64,000 nucleotides of DNA, from positions 16,371 through 80,370 of the forward strand of contig PKVW01000010.1 in assembly GCA_003131585.1 (NCBI GenBank), written 5' to 3'. The stretch's first letter is position 1. The number at the start of each line of letters is the position of its first letter. A program made the position numbers and the translations under genes. The notes under the pieces were generated by a model. That model had not been told where the DNA came from. It searched no databases and saw nothing but the letters and a program-made list of their open reading frames with translations. The stretch comes from Acidobacteriaceae bacterium (GTDB lineage Bacteria > Acidobacteriota > Terriglobia > Terriglobales > Acidobacteriaceae). This document shows positions 28,401 to 36,786 of the stretch, piece after piece.

Positions 28401-29443
28401 AGGAACGATTCCCCAAAGCTTGGAAGTACCTGCGCAACCATGAAACAGTGCTGCGCGCCCGCGAACACGACAAATACGCGAGGGATAGGGCGGAAGGATA
28501 CGGCTGGTATGGAGCAACCTATCCTCGAGGTCTCGATTACTATTTCCGCCCCAAGCTGATGCTGCAACTGCTCTCTCGCTACAACTCGGTCGCTTATGAC
28601 CCCGAGGGCAAATTTGTCTTTCAGGCGGGAGGCAAAGGTGGCGGCGTTTATGGAGTTGTCCCTATCGAAACGGTGAACCACCGCGCCCTGCAGGGCTTCT
28701 TGAGTTCGAAGGTGGCGGACTTTATCGTCAAAGAGATTAGCTCAGTCTACGGTGGGCGCTTCTACTCTTACGCCGATCAGTTCCTCAGAGATCTGCCGAT
28801 CTGCAAGCCTCTGTTGGCAAGCGAGTCGCGCGAGGCAAAGAAGCTCGGCGAATTAGCGGCAGAAATTTCCGACTTGTCCCGTGCAAAACTTCGTCTATTG
28901 TACAAACTGGCAGCCTTCCCTGAGGGGTTCACCGCCGAGCTCTCCAGATACGAACTCGATACGGTCAAGCGACTCTGCAGTAAGCAGCCGCAGTCAGAGA
29001 ATCTGAAGATCATTCCAGAGGATATTCGAGTAGCGGCTGCGCTCTACGGATTCGAGGTGCATTACGGCACCCAAGCTCCATTTGAGTTCGACGTGAGAGA
29101 ACACGCGGAGTGTCTGGCGAAGGCACTACGGAATCATAGGACGCAAAATATAAGCACAAAAACCGTACTCAACTGGCGGCTCCCAGTTACCGTTGCAGGG
29201 GGCAAGAAGCTTTTGGAATTGCTGGCGGGCCTGCAGGCTAATCTAGCCGACCTGAGCAGTAAGGTAACTTCCGCTGAGGAAAAACTGAACGATCTCGTCT
29301 TCGAAATGTACGGATTGGACAAAGAAGAGCGAAAAGTCGTCGATGACTTTCTGGAGAGGTACAGTAGCATTTCAAAGGTGGTCTCAGAAGAATTGGAAGG
29401 CGACGTGCCCGTCAAGCCGGACGAGGTAACGGTGCTGTCTTAA
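25490..29443 (+). CDS. Type IIG-like restriction-modification enzyme (N-terminal HsdR_N-like nuclease fused to Eco57I-like N6-adenine methylase)
   Basis: YDAALLGFGGRIRTVIEFKKP nuclease-like motif; LLDPSCGSGSFLVAAL and YDYVVGNPPYVRIQKIP methylase motifs. Confidence 0.85.
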   Translation: MPYRFHQLLKNVGKACENSSPTESEVEKLFQQHDFFFELGYEGIGRDILAQRSRSQKRYDAALLGFGGRIRTVIEFKKPNLDKPLESYADDLLEKYVRPHSATVGVLTDGVDLVLYFRVNGDFARQFGFRLTEVTEAEARKLEDAVRKRRVDLESLQSVLEWLKENRQGSLLISDSESEPAKIFFQVFQLRPESVFGRLVLKLKEILPQTIDSSGFTRGSYEFWLKTYARELKLQDTPRSWRDFLLMSTAEEIARFSFALETAYTIVSRLILAKAADDQRFPGVRFLPRLQESYSELSTRNRLKAENHLEVIGRSFQRAGETLFHSIFSQDIFDWWFETKTLDNRLLCLAIGEAVLTIVQFDFADLSGDLLGELYQQYFDRDTRKALGEFYTPSEVIEFILDECGYKGQRGERLLDPSCGSGSFLVAALKRYLARHKGQDKESLLRDLTEGLRLVGFDINPFAVLMSQVNYAALILPLYAEAVFHNPEFRILRLPVFRTDSLRLEEKEVERNSKKKDALTINLQFEERTLDVSVYLPITESKKRFVKMQVRVPRFADARKQGLVGNLEDYVAALSFVFQAARDKRHSLATLLKGRFGSRAGDLATYLTDVLDSLNSTVDTLKGKYNDGRFLKTIEDLVLAVSLKQDMQYDYVVGNPPYVRIQKIPDHVKEYWEGRYEWAERNYDVYIPFFERTIQAAGQEGWLTEGGRLGFITSDRFLNADYGGKLREELPKGLKVDLLIDFRDTRVFEGALNYPAILIGRRETGSTGEMEAARVFSSETPLAELLKQFKNLRKQVGDSHVLRSNAAEVFSFPRSQLKAQGWWLMPTDERETFERLRGCAGKSLSELTVSASGGFAGYQTSADAVLVFDELEDCGPILKLAPRHEPKHCGCGKNPVEIEKEALRPFLFGKDVGRWLVDWKKAWVMFPYDIYQKKQTLYDEISVTKGWNLIPSRENIGKFNFAHPDAITTIEERFPKAWKYLRNHETVLRAREHDKYARDRAEGYGWYGATYPRGLDYYFRPKLMLQLLSRYNSVAYDPEGKFVFQAGGKGGGVYGVVPIETVNHRALQGFLSSKVADFIVKEISSVYGGRFYSYADQFLRDLPICKPLLASESREAKKLGELAAEISDLSRAKLRLLYKLAAFPEGFTAELSRYELDTVKRLCSKQPQSENLKIIPEDIRVAAALYGFEVHYGTQAPFEFDVREHAECLAKALRNHRTQNISTKTVLNWRLPVTVAGGKKLLELLAGLQANLADLSSKVTSAEEKLNDLVFEMYGLDKEERKVVDDFLERYSSISKVVSEELEGDVPVKPDEVTVLS

Positions 29444-29459
29444 ATTTAAGACAGTACCG
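29430..29459. terminator. Perfect 20-bp palindrome CTGTCTTAAATTTAAGACAG spanning the stop codon, extended by 5 bp each side
   Basis: cggtgCTGTCTTAAATTTAAGACAGtaccg; no strong U-tract, so terminator role uncertain. Confidence 0.45.
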
Positions 29460-29752
29460 AGGTAACCGAGTAAGATCAATTCATAGCCCGCATGTGACAT
29501 CTAACCTTGCCTTCCACAATCATTTTTTTTAATCCTAGACACGGGCACACGCAGTGCCGGTCGTCTGATCCTGACGCAGCCAAGTTCTTTAGAATCCGGA
29601 ATTTGCTCCTAAGTTCCTTAGGCTCCCGATTTTGCGGGGAATTCCCTGCTAACGTGATGATTCTAATAGAGGGAGGGGGAGGGGGTATTCGATAGTTAGA
29701 ATTGCGGGGGAAGGGTGCGCGGGCGAGGGCGGCTTTCCGCCACAAGTTTATT

Positions 29753-30436
29753 TTACGCCGCCTGTCCCGCCTTGGCCGCGGTGTTCGGGGCATCCTGGGT
29801 GCGGGTCCAGGTGTAGCGCATGCGGTGGATCACGGTGATGGTCGACAGCACTGCGATCACCCACAGCACCGGCGCCATGCGGTTGAAAAGCGCGCCGATG
29901 ATTACCAGCACCAGCCGCTCCGGACGCTCCATAAATCCCACGCGGCACGATCCAATCAGCGACTCGGCGCGCGCCCGCGTGTAGCTCACCATGATGGCGC
30001 TCACCATCACGAACGCAGTCAGCACCACATAGAAGAAGCGGTCGCCGCGCGCATAGAAGACCAGCAGCCCAAGAAATTGCGACGCGTCACTGTAGCGATC
30101 GACTACCGAATCGAAGAACGCTCCAAAGCGCGTGACCCGGTTCGTGGCGCGCGCGACCTGGCCATCCACCAAATCGAAAAAACCGGAGAAGATAATGACC
30201 AGGCCGGCGTAAAAAAACATACGCCGCTGCGTGAGAGCTGTAGCAGAGCCGAACAGAATCGCGGCCCAGGTGTTCACTACAAGTCCCATGAAGGTCAGCA
30301 CGTTGGGATTGATGCGCGACAGCGCCAGCCAGCGCACGATGGTATCGAGCAGCACGCCGCAAGCGCGTCCGAACGCGCTCGTCCAACTTAGATTGGTCCA
30401 GCTTCTATTGGGGCTTCTATTGTGCGACTCGGCCAC
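29753..30436 (-). CDS. CDP-alcohol phosphatidyltransferase family protein
   Basis: DLVDGQVARATNRVTRFGAFFDSVVDRYSD (DGxxARxx..GxxxDxxxD). Confidence 0.92.
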   Translation of the reverse strand: MAESHNRSPNRSWTNLSWTSAFGRACGVLLDTIVRWLALSRINPNVLTFMGLVVNTWAAILFGSATALTQRRMFFYAGLVIIFSGFFDLVDGQVARATNRVTRFGAFFDSVVDRYSDASQFLGLLVFYARGDRFFYVVLTAFVMVSAIMVSYTRARAESLIGSCRVGFMERPERLVLVIIGALFNRMAPVLWVIAVLSTITVIHRMRYTWTRTQDAPNTAAKAGQAA

Positions 30437-30930
30437 TAAGCGCCCGCCTTTTCGGGCTCCGCCTCGTCGTGAATCGTGGTCAGGGCTAGAATTTCCAGCT
30501 CACGCTTGCCGTTAGGCGTGATCACGGTGGCCTCGTCGCCTACTTTTTTATTCAACAGCGCGCGGCCGATGGGAGACGTGGTTGAGATTCTGCCGGTGGC
30601 GACGTCCGACTCTTCGCTGGTCACCAGCTTGTATTCCTTCTCCTCATTCTTAGTGCTGTCGAAGACCTTGACGGTGGAACCGAGCCCCACTTTGTCCTTG
30701 GGGATGTTGTTCATGTTGGTCAGGGACAAGTCGGCGAGGCGCTTGCCGAGCTGACGGAAGCGCGCTTTGACGAACTCCTGGCGCTGCTTGGCCATGTGAT
30801 ACTCGGCGTTCTCGCTGAGGTCTCCGAGAGCCGCGGCCCGCTTGATCTCTTTGGGCAGCTCGTGAACCAGTTCGTGCTCGAGCGCGTCGACTTCTTCCTG
30901 AAGTTTCTTTTTGATTTGATCAGTCTGCAT
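30436..30930 (-). CDS. greA: Transcription elongation factor GreA
   Basis: AALGDLSENAEYHMAKQRQEF; GLGSTVKVFDSTKNEEKEYKLVTSEESD; ISTTSPIGRALLNKKVGD. Confidence 0.95.
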   Translation of the reverse strand: MQTDQIKKKLQEEVDALEHELVHELPKEIKRAAALGDLSENAEYHMAKQRQEFVKARFRQLGKRLADLSLTNMNNIPKDKVGLGSTVKVFDSTKNEEKEYKLVTSEESDVATGRISTTSPIGRALLNKKVGDEATVITPNGKRELEILALTTIHDEAEPEKAGA

Positions 30931-31347
30931 AAGGTACCGCTCTCGGGATTATAAACCCGTTGCTGCGCTGCCGGCGCGGGGATCCTAGGAAGCCCGAAGG
31001 AGCGGCGGAAAAGCCTCTGCCGAAAGGGAGTCAGTGCTCTAATGTTCCCCTGGGAACATTTTAAAAGGACGAAAATCGGCGGCGTAAGTTGTTGATTTCT
31101 CGTGGGGGCTTTCGGGCGGACCAATGGATACAACCGGTTAGGCTGTGGAAGAAATGTCTACTTTCGAGGACGCCGAATGACTACGAAAGTAGACTTGACA
31201 GTCGTGTTCTGTACTTTATACGGTACGTCGCCGACGATGGCGTAGTCGAAACTGGAGCCTGCCGGCAGCATAGTGCCCACCCTTTCGCACAGAACGCGAA
31301 AGGATGGGGCAGCCTCTTCGGGGGCACTGCAAGCGTGGGCCAGCCCC

Positions 31348-31420
31348 CCCAGCCAATCCGAATGCAAAATGTGAGTGTTGCTGCCGGTGGCCCCAAGAAG
31401 CTCGGCCGTGCTGCCGGCGT
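31348..31420 (-). pseudogene. Decayed fragment of Rhs core (third type-A copy)
   Basis: Peptide AGSTAELLGATGSNTHILHSDWLGG matches cores at 32.6 kb and 34.1 kb. Confidence 0.65.
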
Positions 31421-31435
31421 GATCTCGAAAACCCG

Positions 31436-31663
31436 TCAATGGAGCAATTCCCATAGCCCTGTCGCGATGAAGAGAGTGCAAATCGCGCTTATGCCCAAAA
31501 GAATTCCAAGGTGTGTGCCCTGCCGCAACTCTCCCTTCAGATATTTCGTCCAAGCCGTGACTAAGACCACGCCACCAACGGCGATTGCAAACCATGGATT
31601 TCCTTGGCCTCCGTTGGCAGCACTGGAACCTGGTCCAAGAGTAGTCATCACTTTTTTTGGCAC
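31436..31663 (-). CDS. Candidate immunity protein for Rhs tip 1 (75 aa, two predicted TM segments)
   Basis: GTG start overlaps tip-1 stop by 16 bp; WFAIAVGGVVLVTAW, LGILLGISAICTLFIATGLW. Confidence 0.5.
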   Translation of the reverse strand: MPKKVMTTLGPGSSAANGGQGNPWFAIAVGGVVLVTAWTKYLKGELRQGTHLGILLGISAICTLFIATGLWELLH

Positions 31664-32730
31664 CCCCCATTCGTGGTGACGTTCGCGTAAATTCCGCCGC
31701 CCGCCGCCCTGCCGAAGAGGGATCCCTGGGCGTAAAGACCGGCCCCTGAGGTAAACCCGACAACACCTGCGGAAGCGGAGGCAATCGGGGTATTTACTCC
31801 GAACCCTCCAAATAGGAGGTCCTCGCTGCCGAGGCTTCCACTTCCATTTGGTACTACTTCTCGTCCGCCGCCGCCCTCCAGACCCTCCCCACCACCGGCC
31901 TCGAATAAGGCCCCTGTGGTTGTTCCGCCTTGGCTATCGAATGTGGTTATTGCTCCCGCGAATGCATGCACCGGACCGCCGCTAACCTCACGGCCAGCGA
32001 AAACAAACGCACCGCCACCGCACACAGTCGGCGCGGCCTTCGCGATTGCGGTGATGTAGAGTTGCGCAGTGGGGTTCAAAGGAACGTCATTAGGAACATA
32101 GATTGGCACGGTTGTGGTTAAGAACTGGAGCAGCGTCCCTTGCTGCCCAGCCACATTCACGACATTGCTGGGAGCGACCTGGACCATCCATGCCCCGTCC
32201 ACCTTTGTGCAGTTGACGTTGTTGTCTCCACCCTGGTCATCGGGAACCGCGTTTCCATTGACGTCTGCGCAGTAGTCCAGTCCGATCGGATCGGTGTAGC
32301 TGAGTGGATCGTTCATCACATACGCATATCTGTTCCAGGACTGCGGATTGCTGGGATCGACAGCCGCCATTCCTGAAGGGTCAGGCGAAATCCACCGCCC
32401 CCGCACCGGGCTGTGCTCGCGGTAGAGGAAGTCGTACAGGCCAGAGAGCGTGTCCTGGCTCTGGCCGGTGAAATTCTGGTCGTTGGAAGTGCCGTCGTAA
32501 CTTTCGCCGTAGGGAGCGTAGGCGGTGTCGTAAACCAGTTGACGATCCCAGTCGGCGGAGATGCGCGCGCTGCCCAGCCAATCCGAATGCAGCAGATGAG
32601 TATTGCTGCCGGTGGCTCCGAGAAGCTCGGCCGTGCTGCCGCCGGGCAGCGGGATGCGGATCGTCATGGCGGCCTGGCCGTTCATCACTCCTAGTTTACC
32701 AATCGGACTGTAGAGAACTCGACCCAAGCG
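31648..32730 (-). CDS. Truncated Rhs-family protein with variable C-terminal tip 1
   Basis: LHSDWLGSARISADWDRQLVYDTAYAPYGESYDG...GRWISPDPSGMAAVDPSNPQSWNRYAYVMNDPLSYTDPIGLD then Gly-rich tip; ORF track start 32820 lies in repeat DNA. Confidence 0.8.
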   Translation of the reverse strand, partial: RLGRVLYSPIGKLGVMNGQAAMTIRIPLPGGSTAELLGATGSNTHLLHSDWLGSARISADWDRQLVYDTAYAPYGESYDGTSNDQNFTGQSQDTLSGLYDFLYREHSPVRGRWISPDPSGMAAVDPSNPQSWNRYAYVMNDPLSYTDPIGLDYCADVNGNAVPDDQGGDNNVNCTKVDGAWMVQVAPSNVVNVAGQQGTLLQFLTTTVPIYVPNDVPLNPTAQLYITAIAKAAPTVCGGGAFVFAGREVSGGPVHAFAGAITTFDSQGGTTTGALFEAGGGEGLEGGGGREVVPNGSGSLGSEDLLFGGFGVNTPIASASAGVVGFTSGAGLYAQGSLFGRAAGGGIYANVTTNGGCQKK

Positions 32731-32829
32731 CAGCATTCCCGACTCCCGCCTTCGCAAAGAACGCGAAGGACGGGGCACCCACTGCGCTGGTAATGCCAGC
32801 GAGATCAAAGCCTGGGCCACCCGCCCTAA
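32332..32829 (-). repeat. ~0.5 kb direct repeat, copy 1 (Rhs core plus GGTGCCCC-type element)
   Basis: Near-identical to 33859-34358. Confidence 0.85.
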
Positions 32830-32871
32830 GGGAGAAACTCGTCCCAGACTAACGCGGTCGAAGGAACTCGC

Positions 32872-33186
32872 TCACACCAGCATTTGTAATCCGCAAACTA
32901 CGAAAGTTACTATCGTCAGAATCAGTGCGATAAACGCCATCATTCGATGAGAATCGGCAACTAAGCCAGCAACCGCGAATCCGAGCGAACCGAGTCCGCC
33001 CAGCAGCCAAGCAGTACTGGCCACGCTGACAATTAAGGGAGGAGCATGCGGCTGTTTCGATGTCTGAACAAGAAGCACTCCACCGTATACGATGAACGTC
33101 TCCGCCAAAGATATCGCGAGCGAGATACAGCCGAACTTACGCTTGGACCACCAGTTTGCCGTTTGAACTGTCATTGTCATTGACAT
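32872..33186 (-). CDS. Candidate immunity protein for Rhs tip 2 (about 4 TM)
   Basis: ATG overlaps upstream ORF stop (33177) by 10 bp; strongly hydrophobic. Confidence 0.5.
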   Translation of the reverse strand: MSMTMTVQTANWWSKRKFGCISLAISLAETFIVYGGVLLVQTSKQPHAPPLIVSVASTAWLLGGLGSLGFAVAGLVADSHRMMAFIALILTIVTFVVCGLQMLV

Positions 33187-33485
33187 GCGGTCCTTCCGGC
33201 GGGAACGAGATACATACCCGTGTTCCGATAAATCCAATCCGGAGCCGAGTCATATAACAGATGCAGGGGGATCGAAAGACCACTCAAATCAACGGGGTAG
33301 GGGGCCGGAAAAGGCACTGAGGGATTGAATAGGTCTACGTGACTTTGTATTTGCCCGGTTGTCGGATCGACCGTCACATGAGTCGAGCAGAACGGATTGA
33401 AGTCGCGAAAATTGTCCTTCCCTTTCTCCATGCCGTTATACTTGTTATCAATGCTGCTCGGGCAGACATTAGCTCCCGTTGACAT
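33177..33485 (-). CDS. C-terminal part of Rhs tip 2, in a shifted frame
   Basis: DPTTGQIQSHVDLFNPSVPFPAPYPVDLSGLSIPLHLLYDSAPDWIY; start overlaps the stop of 33469..34260. Confidence 0.45.
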   Translation of the reverse strand: MSTGANVCPSSIDNKYNGMEKGKDNFRDFNPFCSTHVTVDPTTGQIQSHVDLFNPSVPFPAPYPVDLSGLSIPLHLLYDSAPDWIYRNTGMYLVPAGRTACQ

Positions 33486-34260
33486 TCATGCAACCGCCTG
33501 TCCCGTTGTTTGCGGGACTGCTATTGGACGCCGGCGAAAGTTTTGGGCACCAAACAACGTCTCCCCCGCCCTGTCGTAAGCATCCAGTGCCTTGATAATC
33601 ACCTCCGGCGGGGACCCACACGCCCGGCGGCGGCGTGTTCAACGTCAGGGTCAGTTGCGAAACGTAATTTGCTTCTTGTTGCTGTAGCGTCAGATTGCCG
33701 GTTAAAACCTGAAACTCCGTCTGCAAACTCGCGTGCACACACGGCGTCGCCACCGGGTAGATGTTACATAACCCAGTACCCGAAAAGCCCGCGTACTGTA
33801 CCTGTAGTCCCGAGGGATCGACCGAATTCATGGGGCCATTGAGGACGTAGGCATAGCGGTTCCAGGACTGCGGATTGCTGGGATCGACAGCCGCCATTCC
33901 TGAAGGGTCGGGCGAAATCCACCGCCCCTGCACCGGGCTGTGCTCGCGGTAGAGGAAGTCGTACAGTCCAGAGAGCGTGTCCGGGCTCTGGCCGGTGAAA
34001 TTCTGGTCGTTGGAGGAGCCGTCGTAATTTTCGCCGTAGGGAGCGTAGGAGGTGTCGTAAACCAGTTGACGATCCCAGTCGGCCGAGATGCGCGCGCTGC
34101 CCAGCCAATCCGAATGCAGCAGATGAGTATTGCTGCCGGTGGCTCCGAGAAGCTCGGCCGTGCTGCCGCCGGGCAGCGGGATGCGGATCGTCATGGCGGC
34201 CTGGCCGTTCATCACTCCTAGTTTACCAATCGGACTGTACAGAATTCGACCCGAGCGCAA
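33469..34260 (-). CDS. Truncated Rhs-family protein, core type A plus start of tip 2
   Basis: Core nearly identical to tip-1 cassette, then diverges after NRYAYVLNGPMNSVDPSGL. Confidence 0.75.
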   Translation of the reverse strand: MRSGRILYSPIGKLGVMNGQAAMTIRIPLPGGSTAELLGATGSNTHLLHSDWLGSARISADWDRQLVYDTSYAPYGENYDGSSNDQNFTGQSPDTLSGLYDFLYREHSPVQGRWISPDPSGMAAVDPSNPQSWNRYAYVLNGPMNSVDPSGLQVQYAGFSGTGLCNIYPVATPCVHASLQTEFQVLTGNLTLQQQEANYVSQLTLTLNTPPPGVWVPAGGDYQGTGCLRQGGGDVVWCPKLSPASNSSPANNGTGGCMNVNGS

Positions 34261-34358
34261 GCATTCCCGACTCCCGCCCTTCGCACAGAACGCGAAGGAC
34301 GGGGCACCCCACTGCGCTGGTAACGCCAGCGAAGATCAAAGCCTGGGCCACCCGCCGA
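33859..34358 (-). repeat. ~0.5 kb direct repeat, copy 2
   Basis: See 32332-32829. Confidence 0.85.
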
Positions 34359-34375
34359 CCCGTTGCGCTGGAACG

Positions 34376-34864
34376 TCAACGCTGGAGCCGGCCAGCAGCA
34401 ATGCCCGCTACCGCACCAAATGCCCCGTACAGGAGAAAGTTCCCCCCGAACATAAAGAGGCCGAACACGGCTTGATCCAGTAGTCCTCTTGGGTCCGCGA
34501 GTCCAACGATCGCAGTGGGCCAAAGGAACAAGATAATCGCGGGGTTGGTGGGTTTGATGATAGCGATGATGGCCGCGACCACGAGCCCTATGCAGCCTGC
34601 CCCTAGGAACCAGCGCACACTTCTCCTGTGAAGGATCGTCATGGTATCGCCTGTTGAAGTTGCCATAAGAGCTGCGAAGCTCGCACGGCGTGGTAGAGAA
34701 TGCGACCGCCAGCGCGTGCGAGACACAAGCAAAGACAGAGTGCCAATGGCAAAAAGCGACAACTTGTCAACATTGTAGTTCCGATATCCCAGAACCATCC
34801 CGAGCACCACACCCGCATCGATGAAGATCAAAATCAACTTCGAAGACACCTTATGAGGCCCCAT
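34376..34864 (-). CDS. Polytopic membrane protein, candidate immunity partner of Rhs tip 3
   Basis: MGPHKVSSKLILIFIDAGVVLGMVLGY...FLGAGCIGLVVAAIIAII; about 50 bp after tip-3 stop. Confidence 0.45.
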   Translation of the reverse strand: MGPHKVSSKLILIFIDAGVVLGMVLGYRNYNVDKLSLFAIGTLSLLVSRTRWRSHSLPRRASFAALMATSTGDTMTILHRRSVRWFLGAGCIGLVVAAIIAIIKPTNPAIILFLWPTAIVGLADPRGLLDQAVFGLFMFGGNFLLYGAFGAVAGIAAGRLQR

Positions 34865-34913
34865 ATCTAAAACCCTCCAAAGTCGTGCAGCGCTCCGCAT
34901 CCCCTTCTCTGTG

Positions 34914-35412
34914 TTAGTCTGCGGGAAGTCCGGGAGAAGGCGGCGGTGGCGGAAGAGGGGGATTAATAAAATTGCGAATCGTATCGTAGGTATCCTTGAG
35001 CCCCCCCGTCGCAAGGCCAACTGCTGTGGAAATCCGGTCCACCACGCCCACCGCTCCCTCTGGCTTTCCAACAAGGCCAGCAACGTCTCCTGCGGTTGTA
35101 GCGACCGCTGCCAGGCTCTGGTTGCCTCCAGTTGCCGCGCCAACTACTGGGCCCTGCGGAGAGCCATAAGCTTCAACAGCTTCGGTTCCCGCTGACACGT
35201 CGGTTTTGGTGGCTGTTCCCACAATTTGTGCCGTCCCTGAAACAAAGGACGCCGAACCGCCGATGCCCCCAACCAACGCGCCCACTACGCCAATCTCTGG
35301 ATTCGTTGCGACAACTGCGACCGCCGCGACCCCTGCGACAACCTTGAGTCCGCCCTTCGCGTATTGGAACACTTTGCTGGGTTCCGTCTTCGGAGGGTCT
35401 TTTTTATTCTGC
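34914..35412 (-). CDS. Orphan Rhs C-terminal tip 3 (Ala/Gly/Val-rich), cut off from its core by a repeat arm
   Basis: PQNKKDPPKTEPSKVFQYAKGGLKVVAGVAAVAVV; PQNKKDPP linker also in tip 4. Confidence 0.55.
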
Positions 35413-35611
35413 GGCGGGTGGCCCACCTTTAGCGGTTTCTGTGTGCATCAATCCCACAGAGGGTGCCCCATCCTTGCGTTTTTTGCAAGGGTGGGCGACG
35501 GTGCTGCCTGTGCTACGGTTTGTCATGCCAAAAAGTGCGGGGATGATCAACCCAATTGCGCAAGCATTCCCGACTCCCGCCCTTCGCAAAGTACGCGAAG
35601 GACGGGGCACC
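35413..35611 (+). repeat. 199-bp inverted repeat, left arm
   Basis: Pairs gaplessly with 35961-36159, one difference seen. Confidence 0.92.
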
Positions 35612-35960
35612 CGCTGGGCTGGTGATGCCAACGAGATCAAAAGCCTGGGCCACCCGCCAGTCTTCATCTGGCTTTCCCCGTCCCAGGTATAGGTGTGAGT
35701 GCCATCGCCGAGCGCGTTGCCGCTGGCGTCGTAACTCATGGCCGAGATGTGGTTATTGCCATCGGCGGTGACCGAGCCCATCGTGGTTTCCGTGCAGCCA
35801 TTGTACGTCGGCGACCAGCCCGCCTTCGAGAGCAGATTGCCCCAGGCGTCGTAGCTGAACTGATAGCCCCAGCAAGTGGAAGCGGTAATGGCGGTCGTGC
35901 CTGCCGACGTGATCGCGGGTTGGCCCGGGCTTTTGATCGCTTTGGCCTCACCGACACAGA
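35612..35960 (-). pseudogene. Rhs/YD-repeat core fragment isolated between inverted-repeat arms
   Basis: WGYQFSYDAWGNLLSKAGWSPTYNG...NNHISAMSYDASGNALGDGTHTYTWDGESQMKT. Confidence 0.8.
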
Positions 35961-36159
35961 GGTGCCCCGTCCTTCGCGTACTTTGCGAAGGGCGGGAGTC
36001 GGGAATGCTTGCGCAATTGGGTTGATCATCCCCGCACTTTTTGGCATGACAAACCGTAGCACAGGCAGCACCGTCGCCCACCCTTGCAAAAAACGCAAGG
36101 ATGGGGCACCCTCTGTGGGATTGATGCACACAGAAACCGCTGAAGGTGGGCCACCCGCC
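35961..36159 (-). repeat. 199-bp inverted repeat, right arm
   Basis: RC of 35413-35611. Confidence 0.92.
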
Positions 36160-36181
36160 CCCCCGGTCGAACGACGGAAGA

Positions 36182-36682
36182 TTAGGCACGCACCGCTTCG
36201 GCTTCACGAAAAGCGGGCACTATGACTTCTCGCAGAAACTTCATTCTTCGCTCCACATCGGCTGCGTTTTCTGGTGTCGGGGGTACAGATACCGGGATGA
36301 CGTCCTTGGACGAGCGCCCTTCTTTGGCCAACTGGACCCATTCTGAAATCTCCCCCATGTACCCTTCCAAGGCCTGGGATGGAGTCTTGCAGGAATCCGT
36401 CACTAGGTATGCAGGCGGCACGTCTCCAAAGACAACCCACAGCCACTCGTCCACGTCAGCCCGCGATGATTCGATGCGAAAAAGGAACACCGCGACGATC
36501 CCGCCATAGCCGTCGCCGTAGTAGGCCTCCTGTATCGCTTTGCACCACGGGAAACCCCGAAGGTAGTTTTCGGCCCCGGACGCCATCACTCGCAACAGTC
36601 TGGTGTCCTCGTCGTCTCCGCCGATCATCTGGTCTAAGGAAACAACACCTTTGACCGGTATGCTGTGACCGCTTTTATCCAT
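36182..36682 (-). CDS. Candidate soluble immunity protein for Rhs tip 4
   Basis: 166 aa, NYLRGFPWCKAIQEAYYGDGYGGIVAVFLFRIESSRADVDEWLWVVFGDVPPAYLV; immediately downstream of nuclease-like tip. Confidence 0.6.
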   Translation of the reverse strand: MDKSGHSIPVKGVVSLDQMIGGDDEDTRLLRVMASGAENYLRGFPWCKAIQEAYYGDGYGGIVAVFLFRIESSRADVDEWLWVVFGDVPPAYLVTDSCKTPSQALEGYMGEISEWVQLAKEGRSSKDVIPVSVPPTPENAADVERRMKFLREVIVPAFREAEAVRA

Positions 36683-36786
36683 TTAGCCTTTCTTTGCGGG
36701 CCAGGGAGAACTCGTTAGCATCCACAGAATGCCGAGACTCACGAAGCAAATCAATCTGATTCCAATCGATCATGTCCTTGGTCACG

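Noticed and set aside
25490-29443. PglX of a BREX system
   Set aside because: No brxA/B/C, pglZ or brxL genes nearby, and the N-terminus carries a nuclease-like motif, which fits type IIG better.
35404-36207. Minus-strand ORF and overlapping plus-strand ORFs (35206, 35695) as single genes
   Set aside because: They translate both arms of the 199-bp inverted repeat; only the 35612-35960 part is a real Rhs fragment.
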